A stretch of DNA of 64,000 nt from Elusimicrobium minutum. Its GTDB lineage: Bacteria > Elusimicrobiota > Elusimicrobia > Elusimicrobiales > UBA9959. Below the pieces are notes generated by a model. It was given only the letters and a program-made list of their open reading frames with translations. It had not been told where the DNA came from and did no database searches. Shown here piece after piece: positions 40,545 through 50,267 of this stretch (its first letter is position 1; each line of letters opens with the position of its first letter). The stretch is taken from the NCBI GenBank assembly GCA_020723765.1, contig DYIF01000011.1:1-64000 (forward strand). The letters are read 5' to 3'. The translations under genes were made by a program, and so were the position numbers.

Positions 40545-41636
40545 ATCGGTTATTTCTTTTAATATCAAATCTAAAGTTTTTTGTCCGGATGGAATCTCTA
40601 TTCTTTCGTAACCTTTTGTCATAACGCTAAGACGATTCCCCTTTAAAAGAAAAGAAATGTTTTTAATCAAATTGTGCCTTAAGTTTTCGTCGTCTTTTAT
40701 TATTAAAGCGCATTCTTTTTCGAATAGGAATCTTGCGTTTTCATGCTGATGGTTTTGAGCGGATGATGGAAGAGGTATGAGTATGGCCGGTTTTTTTACT
40801 TTTATTAATTCCGATATGGTGGAAGCTCCGCTTCTCGATATTATCAGGTCGCTTATCGCATATATCTCTTGCATATTTTCATAATACTCGAAGAGTATCA
40901 AGTTTTCGTCGATAAGCTCGAACTCTTCGTATCTTTTTTTTGTTTCATTAAAATTTTTTTTGCCGGTTATCTGTATTATCGTATAATTCGTTTTTTCTGT
41001 TTTGTTTTTTAAAACAAAATAATATGCGGCCTCGTTTATGTTTTTGGAACCCTGACTTCCTCCGAAAATGGTTATTATCGTTTTTTGATTTTTTATTTTG
41101 AGTTTTTCTTTTATCTTTTCGATATCGGGTTTTTCTTCGAAGCTTTTTCTTATCGGCGTTCCGGTAAGTATGCTTTTGGATTTGAAGGGGTTGTTTCTTA
41201 CGGGAAGGCCTAAAAAAACTTTTTTTGCGAAAATTCCGCATATCCTGTTGCCTATTCCGAAGATCGAGTTTGATTCGTGAATGAAAGATTTGATTTTTTT
41301 AATTTTTGCTCCGATTACTATTGGAAAAGCGACATAACTTCCCATTCCCATTACGGCGTTGGGATTATAATCTTTTAAAACTTTTAAAGATAAAAATAAA
41401 GATTTTGCGAATTTATAAATGAAAATTAAAAATCTTATCGGATTTAACGAGCGCGGCAAAGGAACCATATCCAGTTCGAAAAAAGGGATATCGTTTCTTT
41501 TGAGAATATCTATGGATATGTCGTTTTTTTTAACGGCAAAAACGACCTCGTGTCCTTTTAGTTCAAGCTCTTTCGCTATTACATATCCGGGATAAAAATG
41601 TCCGCCGGTTCCCCCGCCCGCTATTATTAATTTCAT
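40539..41636 (-). CDS. murG: UDP-GlcNAc:lipid I N-acetylglucosaminyltransferase
   Basis: A 365-residue GT28 enzyme. GGGTGGHFYPGYVIA near residue 6 is the first glycine-rich loop, and HESNS near 120, GGSQGSKNINEA near 190 and SRSGASTISELI near 255 follow. It turns lipid I into lipid II at the inner face of the membrane. It overlaps ftsW by four bases and is the last gene of the mraZ cluster here; the next gene is convergent, so murC, murB, ddl and ftsQAZ are not linked. Confidence 0.96.
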   Translation of the reverse strand: MKLIIAGGGTGGHFYPGYVIAKELELKGHEVVFAVKKNDISIDILKRNDIPFFELDMVPLPRSLNPIRFLIFIYKFAKSLFLSLKVLKDYNPNAVMGMGSYVAFPIVIGAKIKKIKSFIHESNSIFGIGNRICGIFAKKVFLGLPVRNNPFKSKSILTGTPIRKSFEEKPDIEKIKEKLKIKNQKTIITIFGGSQGSKNINEAAYYFVLKNKTEKTNYTIIQITGKKNFNETKKRYEEFELIDENLILFEYYENMQEIYAISDLIISRSGASTISELIKVKKPAILIPLPSSAQNHQHENARFLFEKECALIIKDDENLRHNLIKNISFLLKGNRLSVMTKGYERIEIPSGQKTLDLILKEITDL

Positions 41637-42763
41637 ATTCGTTTTCTCCTTAATGAAGCGTTTAGAATAAAACCGGATAAAATCATGTTTGTTATTATTG
41701 AAGAACCGCCGTATGAAAAGAAAGGAAGGGGCAGTCCTTTGGTGGGAACAAGGCCCGCGGTCATGGCTATGTTAAATAGAGCCTGGGCGGTTATTATCAG
41801 AACCGAAGAGTATGAAAGTATCGATAGGAATGAGCTTGAAGAATTTTTGGATATTTTATATCCTTTCATAAATATAAAAACAAAAGCGAAAACTATTCCC
41901 GCCACTCCTATAAACCCGATTTCTTCGGCTATTATTGGAAATATAAAGTCGGTGTGAGATTCCGGTAGGTAATTTAGTTTCATAATGGAGTTTCCCGGAC
42001 CTTTCCCCAACCACCAACCGCTTCCGATGGCTACCAGAGATTGGACCAGCTGAAAACTTTTTCCGGTGGGATCGTCCCAGGGAGACAAAAAAGTTTTTAT
42101 CCTTCCTATTCTATAAGGATGTCTTATTATTTCTATCGCGGCGCCTATAACTCCTATTATGAAAGGTATCAAGATATGTATCAAATTCGCTCCGTATGAA
42201 AAAAGAATTATTATGGCGGATCCGAATATCAACGCTGGAGTTCCCAAATCGGGCTGCAGAGCTATTAAAAATATCATAAAACCTATTATAAAAATAGGTT
42301 TTAAAAAATATTTTATGTTTTTTAATCTGGAAAAATTTCTGTCTATGTAGTCGCTTATAAAAAGCGCGAAAGCTATTTTGGCAAGTTCGGAAGTTTGCAG
42401 ATTCATAAAACCCAAAGGGATCCATCTTCTGGTGTTTTGTATCTTTGGCATAAAAAGAGTCAAGATCAAAAGAATTATGACGAATATTACTACGGCGGGT
42501 ATGTATCTCCTTAGTTTTTCAATCTCTATAAAAGATATAAAAAGCATTATCCCGACCGAGCCCATGGTCCATAAAAGCTGTTTTTTAAAATAATAAGCCG
42601 TATCGTTAAACCTGGATATGCCTATGGCGGAGCTTGAGGAGTAGAGAAACGAAAGTCCGGTTATTACGAGTATTATTATGGCGGTAAAAAGTTGATAGTC
42701 GAAGAATCTAAAATTTATTTTCGTGGGAAAAACGGAAGAAAAAGGATCTCTTCTTTTTTTCAT
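41633..42763 (-). CDS. ftsW: SEDS glycosyltransferase FtsW
   Basis: A 376-residue polytopic protein with about ten hydrophobic segments. SEDS hallmarks: QPDLGTPALIFGSAIIIL near 168, the large loop PESHTDFIFPIIAEEIGFIG near 268-287 and LPFFSYGGSSIITNM near 345-360. It polymerises septal glycan from lipid II together with the neighbouring FtsI. It overlaps both murD and murG by four bases. Confidence 0.95.
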   Translation of the reverse strand: MKKRRDPFSSVFPTKINFRFFDYQLFTAIIILVITGLSFLYSSSSAIGISRFNDTAYYFKKQLLWTMGSVGIMLFISFIEIEKLRRYIPAVVIFVIILLILTLFMPKIQNTRRWIPLGFMNLQTSELAKIAFALFISDYIDRNFSRLKNIKYFLKPIFIIGFMIFLIALQPDLGTPALIFGSAIIILFSYGANLIHILIPFIIGVIGAAIEIIRHPYRIGRIKTFLSPWDDPTGKSFQLVQSLVAIGSGWWLGKGPGNSIMKLNYLPESHTDFIFPIIAEEIGFIGVAGIVFAFVFIFMKGYKISKNSSSSFLSILSYSSVLIITAQALFNIAMTAGLVPTKGLPLPFFSYGGSSIITNMILSGFILNASLRRKRI

Positions 42764-44091
42764 AGCATATTTACCGCTTTTTTAAATTTTCTTCCCCTGT
42801 CCTCGTAGTTTTTAAATTGGTCGAAAGAAGCGCATGCGGGAGACAAAAGAACAATATCTCCTTTAGAGGCGTTTTTAAAAGCGTATCTAACCGCGTTTTC
42901 AAGCTTTTCGCATCTTACGGTTTGGGATTTATCCAAATCTTTTTCTATTATGGAGGCCGATTCTCCTATCAAAAGTATTTTTTTAACATATTTTTTGACG
43001 GGGCTTAAAAGAGGAGTATACGGCGCGTTTTTATGCACCCCTCCCATAATAAGCCATATGTTTTTCTTTTTCCCCAGCGCTTTCAATGCTATAAGAGTGG
43101 AATCTACGTTTGTGGCTTTGGAGTCGTTTATATAAGTTACGCCGTTTATCTCTCTGACAAATTCTATCCTGTGTTCAAGCCCTTTAAAAAGATTGAGGGT
43201 GTTTTGTATCGTTTTATAATCCGCTTCGGCTTCGATTGCGGCTATTATAGCGGCCATTTGATTTTGAAGATTGTGTTCTCCCGGTATTTTGGCCGGGTTA
43301 AGTTTGTATGTCTTTTCGTTATGTTTTAAAATTATCTTTCCTTTTTCAAAATAAGAGTTTGCTTTTTTGTCTTTGAGCGAGAAAGACAAAATTTTAAATT
43401 TTTTGTTTCTTAGCTTATTTAATATTTTATCGTCTTTGTTTATTATAAGGGTATCGTTTCGGTCCATAAAAGAAAATATTTTGAATTTTGCGTTTATGTA
43501 ATTTTCCATGTTTCCGTGATGTTCTATGTGGTCGGGGGTTATGTTTAATATCATTGCGATTTTGGGTTTTATATATGTGGAGTCTTCTATCTGATAGCTT
43601 GAGATTTCGGCTACAACCCAATCGTCCTTTTTCGATTTTAATATTTCTTTAGATATGGGTTTTCCTATGTTTCCGCACAATATGGCTTTACTATTGCGTT
43701 TTTTTAGATAATTGTCCAGTATAAGCCAGGTAAGATATGTGGTGGTACTTTTTCCGTTTGTGCCGGTTATCATTATTATATTTTCGGTTTTGGAAAAAGA
43801 AAGAGCCACTTCGACTTCGGAAAATATCGGAATTTCAAGTTCTTTTAATTTTTTTAAAACGACGTTTTCGTTTCCTATTCCCGGGCTTTTTACCGCGAAA
43901 TCTACGGTATTTATTATTTTGTTGGCTTCGGTTTCCATTATCGTTTTAAATCTCGTATTTAACGGCTTTGAGTCGGATATTATTACGTCGCATTTTAAAC
44001 GAGAATTTAAAAGCTTTGCGGCGCTTAGTCCGCTTTTTCCCCCGCCTATTATCAGGCACTTTTTCCCTATAAAATTTTCTTTTAAGAACAT
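42760..44091 (-). CDS. murD: UDP-N-acetylmuramoyl-L-alanine--D-glutamate ligase
   Basis: A 443-residue Mur ligase. The N-terminal UMAG-binding Rossmann motif IIGGGKSGLSAAKLL is near 14, the ATP P-loop TGTNGKSTTTYL near 108, and NITPDHIEHHG near 185 and INDSKATNVDST near 318 are also visible. It adds D-glutamate to UDP-MurNAc-L-Ala. It starts two bases after mraY and overlaps ftsW. Confidence 0.96.
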   Translation of the reverse strand: MFLKENFIGKKCLIIGGGKSGLSAAKLLNSRLKCDVIISDSKPLNTRFKTIMETEANKIINTVDFAVKSPGIGNENVVLKKLKELEIPIFSEVEVALSFSKTENIIMITGTNGKSTTTYLTWLILDNYLKKRNSKAILCGNIGKPISKEILKSKKDDWVVAEISSYQIEDSTYIKPKIAMILNITPDHIEHHGNMENYINAKFKIFSFMDRNDTLIINKDDKILNKLRNKKFKILSFSLKDKKANSYFEKGKIILKHNEKTYKLNPAKIPGEHNLQNQMAAIIAAIEAEADYKTIQNTLNLFKGLEHRIEFVREINGVTYINDSKATNVDSTLIALKALGKKKNIWLIMGGVHKNAPYTPLLSPVKKYVKKILLIGESASIIEKDLDKSQTVRCEKLENAVRYAFKNASKGDIVLLSPACASFDQFKNYEDRGRKFKKAVNML

Positions 44092-44093
44092 AT

Positions 44094-45179
44094 TTACCTT
44101 ATTTTAAGCGAAGAAAGAGCCAATAACATTAACATTATCCCGCATATCCAGAATCTTACGGTTACCTTCGATTCGGCTATGCCTTTCAGTTCGAAATGAT
44201 GATGTATGGGAGCCATTAAAAAAACTCTTTTTTTGTTTCTTAATTTGTAAGATGCCATTTGTATGATTACCGAAAGGGTTTCTATTACAAACATGCCTCC
44301 GGCTATGGGAAGCAATAGTTCGTGTTTTATCATTATGGCCGATATTCCTATGGTTCCTCCTAAAAATAAAGAGCTTGTGTCTCCCATAAAAATTTCGGCC
44401 GGATAAGAGTTGAACCATAGAAATCCGAGGCATGCTCCGACCATAGAGCCTAAAAATACCGATATTTCTCCGGCGCCTTCAACATATATAAGCTTCAAAT
44501 ATGTGGCCCATTTGATGTTTCCCGAACAGTAAGCCATTATTATGAATGTCAGTGCGGTAAATATGACAAGCCCGCTTGCAAGCCCGTCCTGTCCGTCGCT
44601 TAAATTTACGGCGTTTGAAGAGCCTATTATTACAAGCATTTCGAATATGAAATAAAAAATCCCCAAATTTATTATTATATTTTTGGTATAAGGGATTAGA
44701 AGATGAGTGGGATATAAAGAAGACGGTGGCTCTATCGCAAGATACCCTACCGCTATTATCGCGGTTATTATTTGAAGTAGAAATTTTACCCAGCTCGGAG
44801 CACCTTTGGGGTCTTTTTTTATGAGTTTCGTGTAGTCGTCAAGCCACCCAGCAAAAGCGAGTATCAAAGTGGATATTAAAAGTATTATTATGAATCTGCT
44901 GTCCAGTCTCGCCCACAAAATCGTCGAAACCAACATGGATATTAAAATTATTATTCCTCCCATGGTCGGCGTTCCGGATTTAGAGAGATGAGTTTTCGGT
45001 CCGTCTTGTCTTTGTATTTGTTGAATCTTGTATTCCCTTAATTTTTTTATTATAAAAGGACCTATTATCATGGCTATTAAAAAAGATGTTATTATCGCGC
45101 CGCTAAGTCTTACCGATATGTAGTAAAAAAGATTAAGCGGAGAAAACTGCTCTTTTAAAAAATGAAGGTAGTATAGCAT
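44094..45179 (-). CDS. mraY: Phospho-N-acetylmuramoyl-pentapeptide-transferase
   Basis: A 361-residue polytopic protein. KTHLSKSGTPTMGGIIIL near 62-79, the catalytic GWLDDYTKL near 115, NAVNLSDGQDGLASG near 188 and the PIHHHFELKG triple-histidine loop near 324 are present. It couples the soluble UDP-MurNAc-pentapeptide to undecaprenyl phosphate, giving lipid I. GAGG lies about six bases before ATG. It follows murF by 21 bases. Confidence 0.97.
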   Translation of the reverse strand: MLYYLHFLKEQFSPLNLFYYISVRLSGAIITSFLIAMIIGPFIIKKLREYKIQQIQRQDGPKTHLSKSGTPTMGGIIILISMLVSTILWARLDSRFIIILLISTLILAFAGWLDDYTKLIKKDPKGAPSWVKFLLQIITAIIAVGYLAIEPPSSLYPTHLLIPYTKNIIINLGIFYFIFEMLVIIGSSNAVNLSDGQDGLASGLVIFTALTFIIMAYCSGNIKWATYLKLIYVEGAGEISVFLGSMVGACLGFLWFNSYPAEIFMGDTSSLFLGGTIGISAIMIKHELLLPIAGGMFVIETLSVIIQMASYKLRNKKRVFLMAPIHHHFELKGIAESKVTVRFWICGIMLMLLALSSLKIR

Positions 45180-45200
45180 ATAACCTCTTTTACTTAAAAA

Positions 45201-46541
45201 TTATTTTTCGACGAACTTTTCAAATCTCATAGAACGCGAGGCTTTTATGAGAAAATCGGTAGTTTCGTTTTCTCTTATGTGTTTTTTTAAATCCGATAAA
45301 GCGTCTTCGGTACTACTATAATATTTTACATTTTTCATTTTGTTTTTTAAAAAATCGTAAGTCGTCTTTATTTCCGGTCCTATTAGAAACGTGTTTTTAG
45401 GTTTTAGTTTTAATATTTGCTCGGCCAGTTTTTTATGGTAGATTGCGGAATACTTTCCGAGTTCCTTCATATCTCCGAGTATCAAAGAATATTTTTTTGA
45501 ACCGGATATTTCGTTTAAAGCGTATTCCATGGATTGCGGGTTTGCGTTATAAGCGTCGAGTATTATTTTCGATCTCTTCCTTTTTATTATTTGCATTCTT
45601 AAAGGAACTCCTTTGAATCGTTTTATGGCTTTAAAAAATACCGATGAAGGGATTTTTAATAACGCGCTTACGATAAACGCCGCCGCGGCGTTTAGATAAT
45701 TATGTTTTATATGATTGGCCAGTTTAAACCTATATTTTTTATTTCGATATTGAAAAAGCGAATAATTTTTTTCAAAATTTATTACCAGATCGTTTTCTTT
45801 TTCAAACCCGAAGGATAAAACGTTTTTTAGCTTTTTTAACTTTTTAAGATAATCGTTGTCTCCGTTTATTATTATTTTCCCGTCTTTTTTTATTTCCTTT
45901 ATAACCTCCGTTTCGGTTTTATATATGTTCTCCATTGTCTTGAAAAATTCCAAATGTTCAGGAGCTATGGTGGTTATTACCGCCATATGGGGATTTATTA
46001 TTTTAGCAAGTTCCCCAACCTCTCCTTTTTTTGAAGAACCTATTTCAAATACCCCGTATTTATGAATTTTAGCCGCGTTTAAAACGGAAATCGGAAGTCC
46101 GTACTCGTTATTAAGGTTTCCGGGGTTATATACGGTAGGTTTATGAGAAGATAAAACCGCGTATATCATTTCCTTCGTTGTGGTTTTGCCGTTTGAGCCC
46201 GTTACAGATATAAGTTTTATATCGAATCTTTTTAAATGCCATTCGGCCAGAGTATGCAGCGCCTTTAAAGTATCTTTTACATATATGAAAAAATCCAATT
46301 TTTCGATGTGTTTTTGATCTAATTTTTTTGAAGATATAACCCCTCTGGCTCCTAAACTTACGGCCTGTTTAACGAAATCGTTTCCGTCGAAATTTTTGCC
46401 TTTTAGAGCCCAAAAAATCTCCCCTTTTTTTAATTTTCTTGAATCCGTGACGAAAAAATCTATTTCTTTGTCTTTTTTTAATATTAAGATTTTTCCTTTT
46501 ACGATTTCGCATAGTTTGGAAGGCTTTATTTCAAGATTCAT
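45201..46541 (-). CDS. murF: UDP-MurNAc-tripeptide--D-alanyl-D-alanine ligase
   Basis: A 446-residue Mur ligase with the P-loop TGSNGKTTTKEMI near 113-125, YNPGNLNNEYGLPISVL near 136-152, and the C-terminal DAYNANPQSMEYAL near 330. It adds D-Ala-D-Ala to the UDP-MurNAc-tripeptide. It overlaps murE by four bases (ATGA). Confidence 0.96.
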   Translation of the reverse strand: MNLEIKPSKLCEIVKGKILILKKDKEIDFFVTDSRKLKKGEIFWALKGKNFDGNDFVKQAVSLGARGVISSKKLDQKHIEKLDFFIYVKDTLKALHTLAEWHLKRFDIKLISVTGSNGKTTTKEMIYAVLSSHKPTVYNPGNLNNEYGLPISVLNAAKIHKYGVFEIGSSKKGEVGELAKIINPHMAVITTIAPEHLEFFKTMENIYKTETEVIKEIKKDGKIIINGDNDYLKKLKKLKNVLSFGFEKENDLVINFEKNYSLFQYRNKKYRFKLANHIKHNYLNAAAAFIVSALLKIPSSVFFKAIKRFKGVPLRMQIIKRKRSKIILDAYNANPQSMEYALNEISGSKKYSLILGDMKELGKYSAIYHKKLAEQILKLKPKNTFLIGPEIKTTYDFLKNKMKNVKYYSSTEDALSDLKKHIRENETTDFLIKASRSMRFEKFVEK

Positions 46542-48022
46542 TTTTTCTCCTTTTTCTTTTTTGAATTTATAGCCTCTATGACCGTTTCTTTATCGCTGAA
46601 AACAAATTTTTCTTTACCTATTATTTGATAGTTTTCGTGACCTTTCCCCGCTATAAGTATTATGTCGTTCTTTTGAGCCATATTTACGGCGTAATTTATA
46701 GCCTCTTTTCTGTCGGGTATTACCGAATAATTGGTTTTACCCAAATCCTTAATTCCTTTTTCTATTTCTCTTATTATTTCCAACGGATCCTCGGTTCTCG
46801 GATTATCGTTTGTTATGACGACGAAATCGCTTAAACTTGACGCGGCTTTGCCCATAAGGGGTCTTTTGGTTCTGTCTCTATCTCCCCCGCATCCGAAAAC
46901 CGTTATTATTTTAGAATGCGGTATGGAATTAAGAGTTTTTAAAACCTCTATCAAAGATTTTTCGGTATGAGCGTAGTCTATATATGCGAAAAAACCTTCT
47001 TCCGATTCTATTTTTTCGACTCTGCCCGGAACGGTTTTGATTTCTAAAATCGCTTCGGATAGTTTTTGAAAATCTATTTTTCGACATATACCGACCGCAA
47101 GGGCCGCGAGAATATTATATATGTTATGCTTTCCTATAAGCTCGGTCTTAAACTCGTATTTTTCGCCTTCATATTCTATATAAAAAGTTGAGCCCCAGGG
47201 ATTTAGTTCGATGTTTTTAGCTTTTATATCCGAGTTTTTTTCTATCGAGTATGTTAAAATTTTTATTTCTTTGCTTAGAACTTTCTTTATTTCGGTTGAA
47301 AAAGGATCGTCTTCGTTTAATATCGCCGTTTTGTTTTTTTTGTCGGATTTATTTAAAAGTTCAAATAAAATCAATTTGGATCGGGAGTAATCTTCCATTG
47401 TTTTGTGGAAATCCATATGATCGCTTTGAAGGTTTGTAAAGACGGCAGAGTTAAATTGGATATCCTCCACTCTTTTTAATTTAAGCGAATGGGAAGATAC
47501 TTCCATTACCGCGGCTTCGTCCCCGTCTTTTATTATTTCGTCGAGCAACATGTTCAGTTTGCAAGCTAAAGGCGTTGTGTTTTCCGCTTCGGAGATTATC
47601 CTTTTGCTGCTTCTGTAATTAATCGTTCCTATTACTCCCGTTTTTATGCCGTTATAATTTAATATCTTTTCTATTATAAAAGAGGTGGTGGTTTTCCCTT
47701 TTGTCCCCGTTATGCCTATTAAGTTAAGTTTTTCGGAGGGATTTGAGTAAAAATTTTTCGAAGAAACGGAAAGGGTTTTTAGAATATCTTTGGTTCTTAA
47801 AACTATTGCGTCTTTCCTGCTTATCTCTTCTTCGGTTATTATAACCTTCGCTCCGTTTCTTATCGCTTCGTCTATAAAAAGATTCCCGTCGCTTTCCCTT
47901 CCTTTAATCGCAAAAAATATGTAATCGGACTTAATATCTTTTGAATTTAACGATATTCCTTTTATTTCAATTTCCGAATAGCACTCGATATCCGTGTTTT
48001 TTAAAACTTCAGATAGTCTCAT
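46538..48022 (-). CDS. murE: UDP-MurNAc-L-alanyl-D-glutamate--2,6-diaminopimelate ligase
   Basis: A 494-residue Mur ligase. The P-loop GITGTKGKTTTSF is near 104, SSHSLKLKRV near 175, and DNPRTEDPLEII near 405. DNPR at this position is the signature of enzymes that add meso-diaminopimelate rather than lysine, so the peptidoglycan is probably DAP type. KGHENYQ near the C-terminus is conserved. It lies 13 bases after ftsI and overlaps murF. Confidence 0.96.
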   Translation of the reverse strand: MRLSEVLKNTDIECYSEIEIKGISLNSKDIKSDYIFFAIKGRESDGNLFIDEAIRNGAKVIITEEEISRKDAIVLRTKDILKTLSVSSKNFYSNPSEKLNLIGITGTKGKTTTSFIIEKILNYNGIKTGVIGTINYRSSKRIISEAENTTPLACKLNMLLDEIIKDGDEAAVMEVSSHSLKLKRVEDIQFNSAVFTNLQSDHMDFHKTMEDYSRSKLILFELLNKSDKKNKTAILNEDDPFSTEIKKVLSKEIKILTYSIEKNSDIKAKNIELNPWGSTFYIEYEGEKYEFKTELIGKHNIYNILAALAVGICRKIDFQKLSEAILEIKTVPGRVEKIESEEGFFAYIDYAHTEKSLIEVLKTLNSIPHSKIITVFGCGGDRDRTKRPLMGKAASSLSDFVVITNDNPRTEDPLEIIREIEKGIKDLGKTNYSVIPDRKEAINYAVNMAQKNDIILIAGKGHENYQIIGKEKFVFSDKETVIEAINSKKKKEKK

Positions 48023-48035
48023 AATAACTCCGGTT

Positions 48036-49712
48036 TCAGTTAAGTATCTCGACGCTTTTCTTTTTCTTTATTTTGGAATAATCTATTTCTCTTTCCGGTT
48101 TTATGTTTTTTAGGCTTATTATTTGTCTTGCAATTTCCTGGAATATCGGGGCTGCCGTCTGCCCGCCGTACTTATATTTTTTTGACGAATCCACTATTAC
48201 CAGTATGGAATATTTGGGATTCTTTGCCGGGAAAAAACCGCAAAATGAAGTTATGTTTTCCCCTTTTATATACTTCCCGGTTTTTAAATCCAGTTTGTTG
48301 GCTGTTCCGGTTTTGCCGGCTACAAAGTACCCCGGTATCTGGGCGTTTACCCCGGTTCCAAATTCCACTACGTTTATCATCATCTCCGTAACTCTGCGGG
48401 CTGTTTGTTCGGATACGGTTCTTCTTATTTCTTCTCTTTTAAACTCTATTTCTTTTTTTTCATCTTGAATTTTATAAATCACATGAGGTTTTAGCAAAAT
48501 TCCTCCGTTGGCTATGGAAGTGTATGCGTTTATGAGTTGAAGAGGGGTTACCGCTATGCCGTAGCCGTAACTTGTGGTTATAACGTCTATATCCTTATAT
48601 TTTTTAAAATCTTTCACTATTCCTTTGGACTCTCCGGGGAAGTTGGTATATTTTGAGTCGAAACCGAATTTTTTTATATAAGGATATAGTTTTTCTATTC
48701 CTATTTTTAAACCTATTTTCGCAAAACCTATGTTTGAAGAGTGAGCGTAAACTTCCGTGAGTTTGGTATTTCCCAAAGGCTCGTGATCCGTTATCGTATG
48801 CTTTTGGTTTACTTTCCAGGATCCCTTTTCGCAATCTATGTAATCGTCTTCTTCTATTTTATTTTCTTCAAAACCCGCGGAAAGAATTATGGTTTTGAAA
48901 GTGGAGCCCGGCTCGTAAACAAATTCGAAAGGTTTCAAGTTTACGTAATCTTTAGGGTAAGCTCCCAATGCGGACAAGAATCCGTTTTCTATATTTTGAA
49001 CTAAAATTATTATGTTTTTGCAGTTGAGATCCGCATAATATTTTTCAAGAGCCGATTCCACAAAACTTTGAATCTCTTCTTCTACGGTGAGATATATTTT
49101 GGAAGGAATTTTATCCGAAAATTCGCTTATGGTTTTTATTATGTTGCCTTTGCTGTCTTTTATCACTTCTTTTGTCACTATGTTTCCTTTCAAATAATCG
49201 TTCATTACGGCTTCGGTTTGTGTAAGCCCGGTGTTTTCGTTAGATACTCCTATTATTTCTCTGGCAAGTTCGGTGGGGTAGATTCTTGTTTGATGGGGCT
49301 CTAACAAAACCCCTTTTAAATTTAAAGAAGAAATCTGCTCGTATGCGTCTTTTTCCACAAGCTTTTTTATTTTTATGTAATTTTTGCCTTTATTTATTTT
49401 GTCTTTTAGTTCTTTTAAAGGTATTGAAAGTATTTCCGAAAGCTTGTCCAGCTCTTCGTATTTATTAAATTCTTTTTTCATTATAACCACGTCCCATTTG
49501 ACTATGGACGATGCCAGAAGTTTTCCGTTTATGTCGTATATCTCACCTCTCGGCATTATCTCGGTGGTTTTTCTTTCATATTCGTTTTCGGCGTATTTTT
49601 TTAGTTTTTCGTGGCTTATTATCTGAATATAAAAAAATCTTGAGAGTATTACGAAAGAGGATACTATTACCAGAAAATTGACAAAAACGATCCTTTTGTT
49701 TATAGTGTTCAT
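48036..49712 (-). CDS. ftsI: Septal peptidoglycan transpeptidase FtsI (penicillin-binding protein)
   Basis: A 558-residue class B PBP. One N-terminal membrane helix (about 8-27) is followed by a dimerisation/pedestal region (about 45-200) and a transpeptidase domain. Active-site motifs: SxxK in PGSTFKTI near 273, SxN in HSSNIGF near 328 and KTGT in AGKTGTANK near 458. It cross-links septal peptidoglycan with FtsW. There is no Shine-Dalgarno; TAAAAT ends six bases before ATG in the 46-base gap after ftsL, so an internal promoter and a leaderless message are possible. Confidence 0.95.
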   Translation of the reverse strand: MNTINKRIVFVNFLVIVSSFVILSRFFYIQIISHEKLKKYAENEYERKTTEIMPRGEIYDINGKLLASSIVKWDVVIMKKEFNKYEELDKLSEILSIPLKELKDKINKGKNYIKIKKLVEKDAYEQISSLNLKGVLLEPHQTRIYPTELAREIIGVSNENTGLTQTEAVMNDYLKGNIVTKEVIKDSKGNIIKTISEFSDKIPSKIYLTVEEEIQSFVESALEKYYADLNCKNIIILVQNIENGFLSALGAYPKDYVNLKPFEFVYEPGSTFKTIILSAGFEENKIEEDDYIDCEKGSWKVNQKHTITDHEPLGNTKLTEVYAHSSNIGFAKIGLKIGIEKLYPYIKKFGFDSKYTNFPGESKGIVKDFKKYKDIDVITTSYGYGIAVTPLQLINAYTSIANGGILLKPHVIYKIQDEKKEIEFKREEIRRTVSEQTARRVTEMMINVVEFGTGVNAQIPGYFVAGKTGTANKLDLKTGKYIKGENITSFCGFFPAKNPKYSILVIVDSSKKYKYGGQTAAPIFQEIARQIISLKNIKPEREIDYSKIKKKKSVEILN

Positions 49713-49758
49713 AGATTTATTTTATAAAATATGCGAGATAATAACGATAGTTTGGACG

Positions 49759-50094
49759 CTAAATATTATCCTGTTTCGTTACGCTTTTTGTAATTCTTGC
49801 AAAAAAAGTTTCCTTTTTTTCTTTTGTTTGGTTTAAAGAACCGTCGATTATAACTATAGTATAAGGTTCGGCTATTTTAAAGCCCATGTTAAATGCTTGT
49901 TTTCTTATTTTGGGAAGAGAAGATAAGGAGTATAAGTTTTTCTTTAAATACTGGTTTTCGGTTTCAAGCTTTTTAAGTTCTTTTTTCGTGGAATTTATCT
50001 GATATGTAAGTTTAAGATTATGAGATTTTATTAAAACCGGGACAAAAAACATTATTATCGTAAAAATGATCGCCCTGTTATTTAAAAATTTCAT
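49759..50094 (-). CDS. ftsL: FtsL-like division protein
   Basis: A 111-residue protein: a short basic N-terminus, one transmembrane helix (about 6-24), a heptad-like coiled coil (about 30-60, KKELKKLETENQYLKKNL) and a short C-terminal domain. Sequence identity in this family is low everywhere; the call rests on topology and on position between rsmH and ftsI. The ATG at 50094 is preferred over that at 50100, because AAGGAGG directly abuts the latter but is six bases from the former. It would form the FtsQLB-type scaffold with a DivIC/FtsB partner not seen here. Confidence 0.8.
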   Translation of the reverse strand: MKFLNNRAIIFTIIMFFVPVLIKSHNLKLTYQINSTKKELKKLETENQYLKKNLYSLSSLPKIRKQAFNMGFKIAEPYTIVIIDGSLNQTKEKKETFFARITKSVTKQDNI

Positions 50095-50110
50095 CTTCAT
50101 CCTCCTTATA

Positions 50111-50257
50111 TTATATCGAAAAAGTTTCGATTTTGGTAAGGTTATTCCTGTCCCAAATGTAGAAAACCTTGTTCGGAGTTATTCCGGTTTTAAAACCCGC
50201 CCATTTCCTTGTTTTTTTTATGAGTCCGTTTAACATTTTTATTTTATTTTTTTTCAT
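50111..50257 (-). CDS. Small basic protein (48 aa) between rsmH and ftsL
   Basis: A 48-codon ORF with a very good ribosome site: GGGGGAG five bases before ATG. The peptide begins MKKNKIKMLNGLIKKTRKW and continues to a WDRNN-containing tail ending KIETFSI. It is strongly basic in the first 20 residues, has no membrane segment, and fills the gap exactly: ten bases after rsmH and ten before the ftsL Shine-Dalgarno/start region. I recognise no family. It is too well placed to be chance, and may be a lineage-specific division peptide. Confidence 0.7.
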   Translation of the reverse strand: MKKNKIKMLNGLIKKTRKWAGFKTGITPNKVFYIWDRNNLTKIETFSI

Positions 50258-50267
50258 AACTCCCCCT

